This document shows positions 33,981 to 43,185 of a DNA stretch of 64,000 nt, piece after piece (within the stretch, counting starts at the first letter, position 1; each line of letters begins with the position of its first letter). The notes beneath the pieces were generated by a model, which saw only the letters and a list, made by a program, of their open reading frames with translations, was not told where the DNA came from and did not search any database. The position numbers and the translations under genes were made by a program. The DNA lies in contig CAVXYW010000002.1 of NCBI GenBank assembly GCA_963766295.1, forward strand, positions 1,426,001 through 1,490,000. The letters run 5' to 3'. This stretch comes from JBBDRJ01 sp963766295 (GTDB lineage Bacteria > Actinomycetota > JAICYB01).

Positions 33981-36419
33981 GTGAGCAAGCCGATCTTCAC
34001 CATTCCGACACCGCACGAACTGCCGGTAACCAAGAAGGGCGAGCACTGGTGGTTCGAGTACGGCGACCGCGTCGTCCGCCTTAGCAACCTCGACAAGATC
34101 TTCTGGCCCGACCTCGGTTACACGAAGGGCGACCTGCTCGCCTACTACTACAACGTCGCCGATCTGATCCTTCCGCATCTGATGAACCGGCCTTTAACGA
34201 TGAAGCGGATGCCCGACGGGGTTACGGGACACGAGTTCTACGAGAAAAACGCTCCTTCCCACACTCCAGAATGGGTTCCCAGGTGCGCAGTTCCCAGCGG
34301 GGAGAGCGAGAGCGGAAAGATCGACTTCTTGATGGTCGACGACGTCGCCGCTCTCCTCTACGTCGTGAATCTCGGGTGCATCGAGTTCCATCCGCTGCAC
34401 TCCCGCTGCAGCCGCATCGACTTGCCCGACTACCTGTTCTTCGATCTAGACCCTCATCCGCCGATCGACTTCAGCGACACGATCGCCGTCGCTCATCACG
34501 TCGTCAGCGCCTTGGATGCGATGGAGCTTCCGTGGTACGCGAAGACGTCAGGACGAAACGGGATGCAGATCTACGTCCCCTTGATGCTCGGGCCGACCTA
34601 CGAGCAGGTCCGAGCCTTCGTCGCCTCGATCGGACGAGCGATCCGGGACGCCGATCCGGAGCGCGTGACGATGGAGCACCAGAAACCGCGCAGGAGCGGC
34701 AAAGTATTCATCGACCACAACATGAACCGGATGGGGGCGAACATCGCCGGCGTCTACTCGCTTCGCCCTCGTGCCGAAGCGACGGCATCTACCCCGCTGA
34801 CCCGTGAGGAGATTGCCGCCGGTGATGCGCGGCCCGAGCACTTCACGATGGCGACAGTCCACGATCGTTTCGCGAAGACGGGTGACCTTTTCGCCGGGAT
34901 GCTCGACGGCGGTATCGATCTCCGATCAACGCTTCAGGCCTTGGGTCTTCCGGCGCCCGAGGAAGTTGAGGAGTCCCCCAACCTGGAAGCCGTTCGGTCG
35001 CGCCTTCAGACCTACGGCGAGAAGCGCGACTTCGAAGCCACACCCGAACCCGCGGGCGGAGATGTCGAACTGCCGGGGAACCGTTTCGTCATCCAGAAGC
35101 ACGCCGCTGAGCGCGCCGGACTTCACTACGATCTGAGACTCGAACGCAACGGCACGCTCGTTTCGTGGGCTGTGCGGCGCGGACTTCCGATCGTTGCCGG
35201 CGAGAAGCATTTCGCAGCGAAGACCGAGGACCATCCGATCGAGTACCTCGACTTCGAGGCGTGGATACCGAAGGGCTCCTACGGCGGCGGCGAGATGCGC
35301 ATCTTCGACAAAGGCACCTACGAAGCGCCGGAGTGGGAAGACGGCAAGCTCACGATCAAGCTTCACGGGGAGCGCATCCGCGGCGAGTACCACCTGGTCC
35401 GCACCAAGCAGGGGTGGCTGATCTTCCTGTCCAAGCGCTCGACGCCGATACCTCCACCCCCGGATATGAAACCGATGCTGGCCGAAGGCGGACACAAACC
35501 TTTCGACGATCCCGAGTGGACGTTCGAACCGAAGCTCGATGGCGTGCGCACACTCGCCTACGTTTCGCCCGACGTCACACGACTCGTGTCTAGAACCGGA
35601 CGGGATCAGAGCGCGCAGTACCCAGAGCTCGGTTCACTCGCCAAGTACGTCAACGCGTTGCACGCAGTTCTGGACGGAGAGATCGTCGCGCTCGACGAAT
35701 CCGGACAGCCGTCGTTCGGAAAATTGCAGCAGCGCATCAATCTCTCGTCGGCCGCCGAGATCGATCGGGCACGGGAAAGCAATCCCGTGTCGATCTACGT
35801 CTTCGACATCCTGTGGCTGGACGACCGTGATCTGACTGAGCTGCCTTTGAACGAAAGGCGCGAGATCCTCAGCGAGTTAGTCACGGAGGACGGACCGGTC
35901 GGTAAGACCCTTTCCGTCGAGGGCGAGGGGATGTCCTTCTTCGGCGCTGCCAAGCAGCTCGGAATCGAGGGCATTGTCGCCAAGAAGCTCGACAGCGTCT
36001 ACGAGCCGGGAAAGCGCTCACGCTACTGGCGAAAGATCAAGGCGACTAAGGTCATCGATGCCGTCGTCCTGGGCTGGACGCCCGGCGCCGGCTCCCGGTC
36101 CGACACTTTCGGGGCATTGCTTCTTGGCGCTTACGAAGGCAACAAGCTTCGCTGGATCGGACAGGTGGGAGGCGGATTCAGTGGAAAGCTTCTGGCCGAT
36201 ATCCAGGCCCAGCTCGAGGCGATCGAGGTCCCCAACCCGCCTGTGGACGATCCGGAACTGGCCGCAGTCCGGGGAGCCCATTGGGTCATACCGGTGCTGG
36301 TAGCAGAGGTGACCTACCTGGAGATGACACGCTCGGGGAGGCTACGTGCGCCCTCCTTTCGGGCTATGCGGCCCGACAAGCACACGGAGGATTGCCTCCT
36401 AGAGCAGGCCGACGGATAA
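33981..36419 (+). CDS. ligD: ATP-dependent DNA ligase LigD (Pol-PE-Lig)
   Basis: The 812-residue protein has three modules in mycobacterial order. Residues about 15-285 are the primase-like polymerase domain, with the metal-binding LFFDLDPHPP and VFIDHNMNRMGANIA. Residues about 363-480 are the 3'-phosphoesterase domain (HAAERAGLHYDLRLERNG, EAWIPKGSYGGGEM). Residues about 497-805 are the ligase domain with the adenylated Lys in EPKLDGVR near 515 and the LDGEIVALDE and EGIVAKKLDS motifs. It fills, trims and seals ends in non-homologous end joining. Its partner Ku is not in this window. Start is a GTG with a near -10 box. Confidence 0.95.
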   Translation: MSKPIFTIPTPHELPVTKKGEHWWFEYGDRVVRLSNLDKIFWPDLGYTKGDLLAYYYNVADLILPHLMNRPLTMKRMPDGVTGHEFYEKNAPSHTPEWVPRCAVPSGESESGKIDFLMVDDVAALLYVVNLGCIEFHPLHSRCSRIDLPDYLFFDLDPHPPIDFSDTIAVAHHVVSALDAMELPWYAKTSGRNGMQIYVPLMLGPTYEQVRAFVASIGRAIRDADPERVTMEHQKPRRSGKVFIDHNMNRMGANIAGVYSLRPRAEATASTPLTREEIAAGDARPEHFTMATVHDRFAKTGDLFAGMLDGGIDLRSTLQALGLPAPEEVEESPNLEAVRSRLQTYGEKRDFEATPEPAGGDVELPGNRFVIQKHAAERAGLHYDLRLERNGTLVSWAVRRGLPIVAGEKHFAAKTEDHPIEYLDFEAWIPKGSYGGGEMRIFDKGTYEAPEWEDGKLTIKLHGERIRGEYHLVRTKQGWLIFLSKRSTPIPPPPDMKPMLAEGGHKPFDDPEWTFEPKLDGVRTLAYVSPDVTRLVSRTGRDQSAQYPELGSLAKYVNALHAVLDGEIVALDESGQPSFGKLQQRINLSSAAEIDRARESNPVSIYVFDILWLDDRDLTELPLNERREILSELVTEDGPVGKTLSVEGEGMSFFGAAKQLGIEGIVAKKLDSVYEPGKRSRYWRKIKATKVIDAVVLGWTPGAGSRSDTFGALLLGAYEGNKLRWIGQVGGGFSGKLLADIQAQLEAIEVPNPPVDDPELAAVRGAHWVIPVLVAEVTYLEMTRSGRLRAPSFRAMRPDKHTEDCLLEQADG

Positions 36420-36427
36420 TCGCGTCG

Positions 36428-38692
36428 ATGGGGATCTCGGGGACCCCCCAAACCGCCCAACGCCTGCGCGACGTCGAGCACGCCGCGTTGCGCGTCCTTG
36501 CCGAAACCGATTCGCTGTCGGTCGCAGCACCCAAGATCCTCGAACAAGTCTGTCGAGCCCTTGACTGGCAGGTCGGAGCGCTTTGGACGGTTGATCGAGA
36601 TCACCAATCTCTGAGGGTGACCGAGTTCTGGCGCAGGGACACCCCGGAACTAGCTCCACTGGAGGATCTGTCTCGCCAGATCCGTCTGCACGAAGACGAA
36701 GGTCTGGCCGGCCGAGTTTGGAGTTCAAGACAACCCGTGTGGATCCCCGACGTCACCGCTAGGCCCAACTTCCCCAAAGCTCAGGCCGCGAGCGAAGCAG
36801 GATTACGCGGAGGTTTCGGCTTTCCGATCTTGATCGACGGGCAAGTCTTCGGGGTAATCGAGTTCTTCAGCGCGGCCGTTCAAGAGCCGGACGACGACTT
36901 TCTGGAGATGATTGCTGCGCTCGGCTTCCAGTTCGGCGAGTTCATCAAGCGCGAGCACCGGAATCGAGAGATCGCCTTCCAGCGCACGATCCTCGAGTAC
37001 CAAGCGGAAGCATCGCTTGACGGCATCGGCGTGCTCGCTCCCGATTTCCAGATCGCGTATTGGAACCAGCGGCTGCTCGAGATGTTCTCCCTCACCGAAG
37101 ACGAAGTAGAGACGGGAAACGCGATGACGCTGATCACACGGATGATCGAGCAGACCGCCGACCCGTCTAGCTGGAGCACGATGGCCGAGAACCTACTTAC
37201 CGACTGGGACGCAGAAGCCCACCTCGAAGCGACCATGTCGGACGGTCGCACCATCGACGCCTGGACGGCGCCCGTCCGAAGCCCTGAAGGATCGTTGTAC
37301 GGACGGGTCCTCTATTGCCGGGACGTAACCGAGCGCAAACACACCGAGGAACATCACCGCAAGAACGAAGAGTGGTTGTCCTTTCTTAGTGAGGCGACCT
37401 CGCTACTCTCGGAGTCTCTCGACTACCGCACAACGCTGAGTCGTTTCGCTGAGATCGCGGTTCCGAGGCTCGGAGACTGGTGCATCATCCATGTCGTCGA
37501 ACCCGACGGCACCATCGTTCCGATCGCGCTTGCTCACCCCGACGTTGCTGCGCGCGAGGAAGTGACGCGCCTTTCCGAGAAATATCAAACCGATCCGAAC
37601 TCGCCGACGGGTGTGCCGGCAGTTATCCGGAAGCACGAATCGGAACTCTACGAAGAGATAACCGATGCGCAACTGGAGCTGGTTGCTCAGGACGAACAGC
37701 ACCTCGGTCTACTTCGGCGACTTGGTCTCGAGTCCGCGATGTTCGTCCCCATCGTGTGCCGCGGCCGCGCCCTCGGATCGATGACATTGGTGTCGACGAA
37801 CAGCCGGCGACGGTACACGAAGGAGGACCTTCAGCGCGCGGAAGAGCTCGCTTCGCGTGCCGCCTTCCCGATCGACAACGCGCGCCTTTACGAGAAGAGC
37901 GCGATCGTCGCGCGCACGCTTCAGAACAGCTTGCTGCCGCCCGACCTTCCTCGCATCCCGGGCGCCGAGCTCACAGCCAGGTACATCCCCGCTGGTGAGG
38001 GCCTTGATGTAGGCGGCGATTTCTACGACGTTTTCCAGACTGGACGACGGAGCTGGGGCATCGTCGTCGGCGATGTGACCGGAAAGGGGGTCGAAGCAGC
38101 GGCTATAACAGCGTTCGCCCGGCATACGCTTCGTACGGCGGCCATGACCACAGATCGTCCGTCCGAGATCCTGAACATCCTCAACCGGGCGCTGCTGGAG
38201 GACCCCAAGATCGAGCGCTTCTGCACCGCTCAATACGCACGCGTGGAAACTCGGTTCGCGCGCATGCGCGTGACGCTGTCCGGTGCCGGGCATCCGCTCC
38301 CTTACATCGTGCGTTCCAACGGAGCCGTTGAACAGGTGCAATGTAAGGGCACCCTGCTCGGATTCTCGGACGGAATCACGTTCGAAGATGTCACCGTCGA
38401 GCTCGATTTCGGTGACAAGCTGTTCCTGTACACCGATGGGGTTACCGACATCCGTCGGAAGGACCGCACGCAGGAAACACCCACTCTGCGCGAGCTACTC
38501 GACCAGTGTGGGAAACGCGGAACCGAGGCCTCGGCCGAACTGATCGTGCGAACCGTGCTCGACCTTCAAGATGGAAATCCTCGGGACGACATAGCGCTTG
38601 TAGCGCTTGGGGTACGCGCTTCGATCTTCCGGGTGCCGCCGCGACGTTTGCGCGATCAGCTCGCCGCGCCGGGCGAATCGATCTCCCCTTAG
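36428..38692 (+). CDS. GAF-PAS-GAF-SpoIIE/PP2C phosphatase
   Basis: The 754-residue protein has a GAF domain (about 25-175), a PAS domain (about 188-305; SLDGIGVLAPDFQIAYWNQR), a second GAF (about 316-490) and a C-terminal SpoIIE-type PP2C phosphatase (about 500-735) with VGGDFYDVF, VVGDVTGKGVEAAA, YTDGVTDIR and DDIALVAL holding the metal-binding aspartates. Such proteins dephosphorylate anti-sigma-factor antagonists in partner-switching stress pathways. No anti-sigma factor or STAS gene is nearby. The ATG at 36428 lies eight bases after ligD; the frame is open upstream within ligD but unrelated. Confidence 0.9.
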   Translation: MGISGTPQTAQRLRDVEHAALRVLAETDSLSVAAPKILEQVCRALDWQVGALWTVDRDHQSLRVTEFWRRDTPELAPLEDLSRQIRLHEDEGLAGRVWSSRQPVWIPDVTARPNFPKAQAASEAGLRGGFGFPILIDGQVFGVIEFFSAAVQEPDDDFLEMIAALGFQFGEFIKREHRNREIAFQRTILEYQAEASLDGIGVLAPDFQIAYWNQRLLEMFSLTEDEVETGNAMTLITRMIEQTADPSSWSTMAENLLTDWDAEAHLEATMSDGRTIDAWTAPVRSPEGSLYGRVLYCRDVTERKHTEEHHRKNEEWLSFLSEATSLLSESLDYRTTLSRFAEIAVPRLGDWCIIHVVEPDGTIVPIALAHPDVAAREEVTRLSEKYQTDPNSPTGVPAVIRKHESELYEEITDAQLELVAQDEQHLGLLRRLGLESAMFVPIVCRGRALGSMTLVSTNSRRRYTKEDLQRAEELASRAAFPIDNARLYEKSAIVARTLQNSLLPPDLPRIPGAELTARYIPAGEGLDVGGDFYDVFQTGRRSWGIVVGDVTGKGVEAAAITAFARHTLRTAAMTTDRPSEILNILNRALLEDPKIERFCTAQYARVETRFARMRVTLSGAGHPLPYIVRSNGAVEQVQCKGTLLGFSDGITFEDVTVELDFGDKLFLYTDGVTDIRRKDRTQETPTLRELLDQCGKRGTEASAELIVRTVLDLQDGNPRDDIALVALGVRASIFRVPPRRLRDQLAAPGESISP

Positions 38693-39627
38693 TCGAGACC
38701 TCCCAGGATCAACCACGCCGCGCCGACTATCCCGGCGTCGGGCCCGAGCGTTGCGGGAAGAACATCGGGCTCGGGACGACGCTCCGACGCTTCGATCCGA
38801 TCGCGCATAGCCTCGAGCGCAAGGGGGCCGAGCAGATCCCATTCGCGGACGATCCCTCCGGCGATCGCGATGCGCTCCGGTTCGATGATGTTCACGAGGG
38901 AGCCGAAACCCCAACCGATCCATCGCGCCATCCGTTCGACGACTTTCACAGCCAGCGCATCACCTGCGCGGGCCGCGTCGGTTATCGCCCGACCCGGGAT
39001 CCGTCCGTCCACCAGGTGTTCCTTGAGGGCGCTTTCAGGATTGTCGGTCAGGCCCTCGAGGGCGCTGGCCTCCAGTGCAAGGCCGGACGCGAACTGTTCC
39101 CAACAACCCCTGCGCCCGCAACCGCAAACAGGACCCTCGGGGTCGACGATCATGTGGCCTATCTCGGCTGCGCCACCGTGCGCACCCCGATATGGCCGGC
39201 CGTCGAGGACGAACCCACCGCCGATCCCGGTACCGAGCGTGATGCAAACGAAGTGTCGTGTTCCTTTGCCGATACCGAAGCGATGCTCGGCCCAAGCCGC
39301 GCAGTTTGCGTCGTTGTCAAGACGCACCGGAAGGTCCACTTCCTCCTCGACGATCCGCGCTAGCTCGATTTCGCGAAGGCCGGTGTTGGGTCCGTAGAGG
39401 TAGTAGCCGGTGGCGAAGTTGACGATGCCGGCCGCGCCGATGCCGAGGCCGAGAGTGTGGCTGTCGGGAGAAAGCTTCTTCACCAGCTCGGCGATCTGAT
39501 CGCGTACGGCGTTCGGATCGTCGATGCTCGACGGAAGCTCGGCGCGATCGAGGATCTTTCCTTCCAGATCGACGATCCCGGCGGCGATCTTCGTACCGCC
39601 GAGATCGACGCCTACCGCTGTTCTCAA
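38689..39627 (-). CDS. glk: ROK family glucokinase
   Basis: The 312-residue ROK kinase has the ATP motif VGVDLGGTKIAAGIVD, the sugar-binding DNDANCAAWAEHRFG, LGTGIGGGFVLDG, EIGHMIVDPEG and the zinc motif CGCGRRGCWEQFASG. These fit actinobacterial ATP glucokinase, though fructokinase or N-acetylglucosamine kinase cannot be excluded. The TTG start overlaps the stop of the upstream small gene as TTGA. It is the last gene of the ArsA-type ATPase operon. Confidence 0.88.
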   Translation of the reverse strand: MRTAVGVDLGGTKIAAGIVDLEGKILDRAELPSSIDDPNAVRDQIAELVKKLSPDSHTLGLGIGAAGIVNFATGYYLYGPNTGLREIELARIVEEEVDLPVRLDNDANCAAWAEHRFGIGKGTRHFVCITLGTGIGGGFVLDGRPYRGAHGGAAEIGHMIVDPEGPVCGCGRRGCWEQFASGLALEASALEGLTDNPESALKEHLVDGRIPGRAITDAARAGDALAVKVVERMARWIGWGFGSLVNIIEPERIAIAGGIVREWDLLGPLALEAMRDRIEASERRPEPDVLPATLGPDAGIVGAAWLILGGLD

Positions 39628-39911
39628 GTGGTTTTCTTCCTCGGGGCGCGTTTGGCGGTCGTGCCGCGCCTGATCGGGATGGCTTCTATCGGCGTCTGTT
39701 TCCGGGCCGAACTACTCCTCTCCTCCATGATGTTGAGGAATCCGTCCAGCCCCTCGAGCACGCTTTTGAACGCGGCGAGCATTTCGCGACCTGCGCGGAC
39801 CACATGCTCCGTTGCGTCGGGAGCAGCCCCTTGCATCGCCATCGAGACCGTTCCTATCGGGCACGCGTAACACTCGGGCGCGTACTGACGCTCTGCGGTT
39901 TCATCACTCAT
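39624..39911 (-). CDS. Small conserved protein with CYACPIG motif
   Basis: The 95-residue protein has a Cys pair in YAPECYACPIGTV, an amphipathic helix region (AGREMLAAFKSVLEGLDGFL) and a basic Lys/Arg tail. Small proteins of this type sit beside ArsA-like ATPases in actinobacteria; function is unknown. GGAGG precedes the ATG, which also overlaps the ATPase stop (ATGA). The two cysteines may bind a metal. Confidence 0.6.
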   Translation of the reverse strand: MSDETAERQYAPECYACPIGTVSMAMQGAAPDATEHVVRAGREMLAAFKSVLEGLDGFLNIMEERSSSARKQTPIEAIPIRRGTTAKRAPRKKTT

Positions 39912-41077
39912 TTCTCATCGCCTCCAAACGTGATCTTCAGCGCGGGCCCATCGAATTGTGCATCCACAACCTGCCTCCGCCGCAGAGATTGCGGCAGCAT
40001 GATCGACCGACGATATGCACCTACCGTAACGATAAGATCATCGTCCTTGCGGCTCAGATCGAGCCGGCCGTCCGCGTGAGGCAGATTTATCTCGAGCACC
40101 ATCTTGTCCTTCACGCTCGAAACCTTCATCGGTTCATCGTCGTGCAACACGGCGAAGGGGTCGAGATCGCCATAGACCTCACCGCAAAAGTCGGTCAGAA
40201 GCCTCGAACCGACCAGCTCCTCGTCATGTAGGTGCGAGGTCAGTACTGGGACGGGCGCGAATGACTCACGGATCGTATCGAGGTGCAGCGCCTGGATCTT
40301 CTTCCACTTCTCGAAATACGGGTCCTCCACCACATCCGGGAGCAGACGATTGGCGATCACGGCGTCTACCCGGTATCCGAACAGGGCCAGGTAGGTGAAC
40401 AGACGGCGAGCCTCCGCGATGACCATCTTCTCCGGGTTGACGACGATCCTTATCGACGATCTCGTGCCGTCCGTCAGGATCTTTCCAACCTGATCGAGGT
40501 TCTCGTAGAGACGCTCTATAGCCGTGTAGAAGCGGTCGTGAGGGATCGGCATTGAGGTAACTCGCTCGAGCACGGGACGCACCACGCGAACGACTCGCCT
40601 CTGGATCGGAAAGATGCGCTCTATGTACCAGCGAGCTATCTCCGGCAGCGATAGTAAGCGCAGAGTCTCGGCTGTAGGTGCGCAGTCGACGACGATGCAG
40701 TCGAACTTCCCTTCGTCTGCATGGCGCCGCAGGTCGATCAAACTGAAGACCTCTTCGATCCCCGGCAGCGCCATGATCTCTTCGGCTGCAACGGGATCGG
40801 CACCGGCCCAGGACAGGAACTCGGTCGTTACCTCTTGGATCTCACGCCATTCCAGCTCGAGGCGTTCTTGCGCGTCGATCTGCTGCCCAAAGAGGTTCGG
40901 CGCGATCTCCGTGAGCTCTGATCCGATCTCACACTCAAAGGCATCGGCCAGGCTGTGTGCCGGATCGGTCGACATCACCAGCGTCCGTGCTCCCTGTTTG
41001 GAAACGCCGAGCGCAGTTGCGGCAGCCACCGATGTCTTGCCGACGCCGCCTTTTCCGGTGAAAACGATGATGCGCAG
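39908..41077 (-). CDS. ArsA/GET3-family ATPase, probable CTG start
   Basis: The 389-residue protein has the deviant Walker A loop FTGKGGVGKTSVAAATALG at its very N-terminus, then VMSTDPAHSLADAF, VVDCAPTAETLRLLSLP and a C-terminal HSP20-like ArsA domain (about 310-389). The frame contains no ATG, GTG or TTG between an in-frame TAA and the Walker A loop; the only sensible start is a CTG at 41077, seven bases after a good AGGAG. Starting at the next GTG (41029) would delete the P-loop. Family members insert tail-anchored proteins or handle metal export; in actinobacteria the role is unknown. It heads an operon with a Cys-pair protein and glucokinase. Confidence 0.82.
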   Translation of the reverse strand: MRIIVFTGKGGVGKTSVAAATALGVSKQGARTLVMSTDPAHSLADAFECEIGSELTEIAPNLFGQQIDAQERLELEWREIQEVTTEFLSWAGADPVAAEEIMALPGIEEVFSLIDLRRHADEGKFDCIVVDCAPTAETLRLLSLPEIARWYIERIFPIQRRVVRVVRPVLERVTSMPIPHDRFYTAIERLYENLDQVGKILTDGTRSSIRIVVNPEKMVIAEARRLFTYLALFGYRVDAVIANRLLPDVVEDPYFEKWKKIQALHLDTIRESFAPVPVLTSHLHDEELVGSRLLTDFCGEVYGDLDPFAVLHDDEPMKVSSVKDKMVLEINLPHADGRLDLSRKDDDLIVTVGAYRRSIMLPQSLRRRQVVDAQFDGPALKITFGGDEK

Positions 41078-41193
41078 AGGTGAACTCCTGAAGATTGGCG
41101 CTTAGCGCCGCCTGTGCGAGTCGATGCGAGTCAGAAGTATACGTAGGCGCGACCGGCCCAAAAGCCATCAATGGTGGAGGCTGGGCCCGATGC

Positions 41194-41199
41194 TACACT
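41194..41199 (+). promoter_or_regulatory. -10 box candidate upstream of the MerR gene
   Basis: TACACT lies 43 bases before the MerR start in the divergent region shared with the ArsA-type operon. No strong -35 box is seen, which is common for MerR-controlled promoters. Confidence 0.35.
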
Positions 41200-41242
41200 C
41201 CCGGTGTCACATAGAACTCAAGCGCGAGAGGCCACTTTGGAG

Positions 41243-41956
41243 ATGCGGATAGACGACCTTGCCGAACGCGCAGGCGTCCCAACACGCACGATCAGGTACT
41301 ACACGCAACAGGGCCTGCTCCACTCGCCGACATTGCGCGGCCGCGTCGGCTACTACGACGATCGCCACCTCGAACGGCTCCGTCTCATCAAGGAGCTTCA
41401 GGAGAAACGTTACCTACCGCTGTCCGTCATTAAGCAGCTGATCCGCGCGTCCGAAACCGGCTTCGACCTCGAAACGATGCTGACTCCGTTGGACTTTGTG
41501 TTTCAGCCACGCTGGGACGCCGCCGATCGCCGCGAGTTCTCAAAGACGGAACTAGCTCGCGAAGCAAACGTTCCGGTTTCGGTGGTGGATGCAGCCGAAG
41601 AGATGGGCTTCTTGTTCCCGATCAAGCGGGGAACCAAGCTTCGCTACACCGCGGACGATCTGGACATGGTCGGCGTTGCGCAGCAGTGGCTGGATCTCGA
41701 CATCCCCCGCGATCTCGGCAAGCTCTATCGGGAGAGCATCGAGAAGATCTCGGAGATGCAGGTCGATGCTTTCCGGCGTTCGGTCGTCATGCCTCTGGCT
41801 CAGGAGTCCCTGCCTGCCGAGCAGGCTCAGGAGCGGCTGACTACAGGATTCAATTCGATGGCTCAGATCTTCCATAGGCTGGTGGACCTGCTGCATCGCA
41901 AAGTGCTCCAGAAGGTCATCGAGGCGCACGCCGCCGATGACGAGCGCGCTTCTTAG
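41243..41956 (+). CDS. MerR family transcriptional regulator
   Basis: The 237-residue protein has a winged helix of the MerR type at the N-terminus (RIDDLAERAGVPTRTIRYYT, QQGLLHSP, RHLERLRLIKELQEKRYLPL), a middle region and a C-terminal effector part (about 110-237) without metal-binding cysteines. It diverges from the ArsA-type operon and may control it. The ATG at 41243 overlaps GGAG; a TTG at 41237 with GAGAGG upstream is an alternative. It converges on the SRPBCC gene with a four-base overlap. Confidence 0.88.
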   Translation: MRIDDLAERAGVPTRTIRYYTQQGLLHSPTLRGRVGYYDDRHLERLRLIKELQEKRYLPLSVIKQLIRASETGFDLETMLTPLDFVFQPRWDAADRREFSKTELAREANVPVSVVDAAEEMGFLFPIKRGTKLRYTADDLDMVGVAQQWLDLDIPRDLGKLYRESIEKISEMQVDAFRRSVVMPLAQESLPAEQAQERLTTGFNSMAQIFHRLVDLLHRKVLQKVIEAHAADDERAS

Positions 41957-42390
41957 CTAGCGGCCTCGACGCGGCGCTTCAGCTCTTTGAGCGCGACACG
42001 CGTGATCTCTCGAGCCGCCCGAGCCTTGACGAAACCGGGGAGCGGAAGTTTCCCCGGGTCGATGGCCAGGTGGTAAGTCACTTCGGTCTTGTCACCTTGA
42101 GGCTCGACCGTGTACGAGCCGCGGATGTCCTTCAGATCGCCTTCGACGTAATCCCACGCCAGGCTGTTGTCTGAGTAGTCATAGCGCAGGATGTAACGCA
42201 CCTGCGGCAACAAACCAGGGGCAACGTGGAACTCCACGGTTGACGCGCGACCGGATTCGTCGCGGTCGAGGATGGTTGCTTCCTTGATGGAACGTGCCCA
42301 TTGCGGATAAGACTCGAAGTCGAGCAGCACGTTCATCACCCGAGTGGGCGGAGCGTCGACCTCTATGTTCGAGCTAACTGTTTCCGTCAC
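41953..42390 (-). CDS. SRPBCC (polyketide cyclase-type) protein
   Basis: The 145-residue protein fits the START-like SRPBCC fold: TETVSSNIEVDAPPTRVMNV, LLDFESYPQWARSIKEATIL, and the C-terminal helix AAREITRVALKELKRRVEA. It probably binds a hydrophobic ligand in a deep pocket. The GTG start overlaps the phosphoesterase stop (GTGA), so the two are translationally coupled. The frame stays open for about 290 codons upstream, but that region is the phosphoesterase read in another frame. Confidence 0.85.
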   Translation of the reverse strand: MTETVSSNIEVDAPPTRVMNVLLDFESYPQWARSIKEATILDRDESGRASTVEFHVAPGLLPQVRYILRYDYSDNSLAWDYVEGDLKDIRGSYTVEPQGDKTEVTYHLAIDPGKLPLPGFVKARAAREITRVALKELKRRVEAAS

Positions 42391-43151
42391 GCCCCGTGCT
42401 CCCAGGCTCGGCCCGTCGAGCGGTAAAAGGATCCGACGTTCACCGCGAGCGTGGACCCGACTTGCCTCGACCCCTCTCGCGGCTGGTGAACGTGACCGTA
42501 GTACATGAACGCCGGCTCGTGCTCCTGCATGTAGTCGAGCAATGCCGTGCTGCCGGGTTCGTTGAAGTCGGCAACGGTGTCGTAGGTGAGGTCGTCGATC
42601 GCCGGCGGCACATGCGCACAGAGGACGTCGACGGGCCCCAGCGCGTCGACCTTCTCTGCGTATTTTTCCAACGGCACCTCGCCGGGGATCCCGACCTTCG
42701 GCAGTCCACCACCGACGAAGCCGAAGCGAACGCCGTCCAGCTCGAGCACCTCGGCATCGACGAAGCGAACGCCGTCCGGTAGATATTGCTTGATGAGGTC
42801 GGGGACATCGACGTTCCCGTACGTAACGACGACGTTGGAGGGAACGTCGCCGCAAAAGGCCTTCGTTTCCTCGTCGATCTTCGAGAAGAAGAGCCCCCGA
42901 AGCTCTTGCTCGCGGCCCTCGGACGCCTTGCGGAGCACCTCGCGTGATTCGTCGAACTTTCCCTGGGCTCTGAGGGTCGACCATTCTCGAACTGCTTCGC
43001 TCCCGTACACCTCGCCAAGGATTCCGCCGGCGTTCTCGTAGTCGATGACGTTGATGAGATCGCCAAGCAGCAGCAGGATGTCGCACGAAGCCGCCTCGCT
43101 TCGCACAGTCTTCAGATCCCCGTGAACGTCCGCGATGACCTTGATCAGCAT
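42387..43151 (-). CDS. Metallophosphoesterase
   Basis: The 254-residue calcineurin-like protein shows IADVHGDL (D-x-H), LLGDLINVIDY (GD), VVTYGNVD in place of GNHD, LCAHVPP and YYGHVHQPREG (GHxH). The change of His to Val in GNHD also occurs in the YfcE-like branch, so activity may be kept. The substrate is unknown. The ATG at 43151 begins MLIKVIADVHG; residues further upstream do not look coding. It is followed by the coupled SRPBCC gene. Confidence 0.85.
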   Translation of the reverse strand: MLIKVIADVHGDLKTVRSEAASCDILLLLGDLINVIDYENAGGILGEVYGSEAVREWSTLRAQGKFDESREVLRKASEGREQELRGLFFSKIDEETKAFCGDVPSNVVVTYGNVDVPDLIKQYLPDGVRFVDAEVLELDGVRFGFVGGGLPKVGIPGEVPLEKYAEKVDALGPVDVLCAHVPPAIDDLTYDTVADFNEPGSTALLDYMQEHEPAFMYYGHVHQPREGSRQVGSTLAVNVGSFYRSTGRAWEHGA

Positions 43152-43185
43152 CGACGGGATGGTACCAGCGCATATCCTGGCCGCG

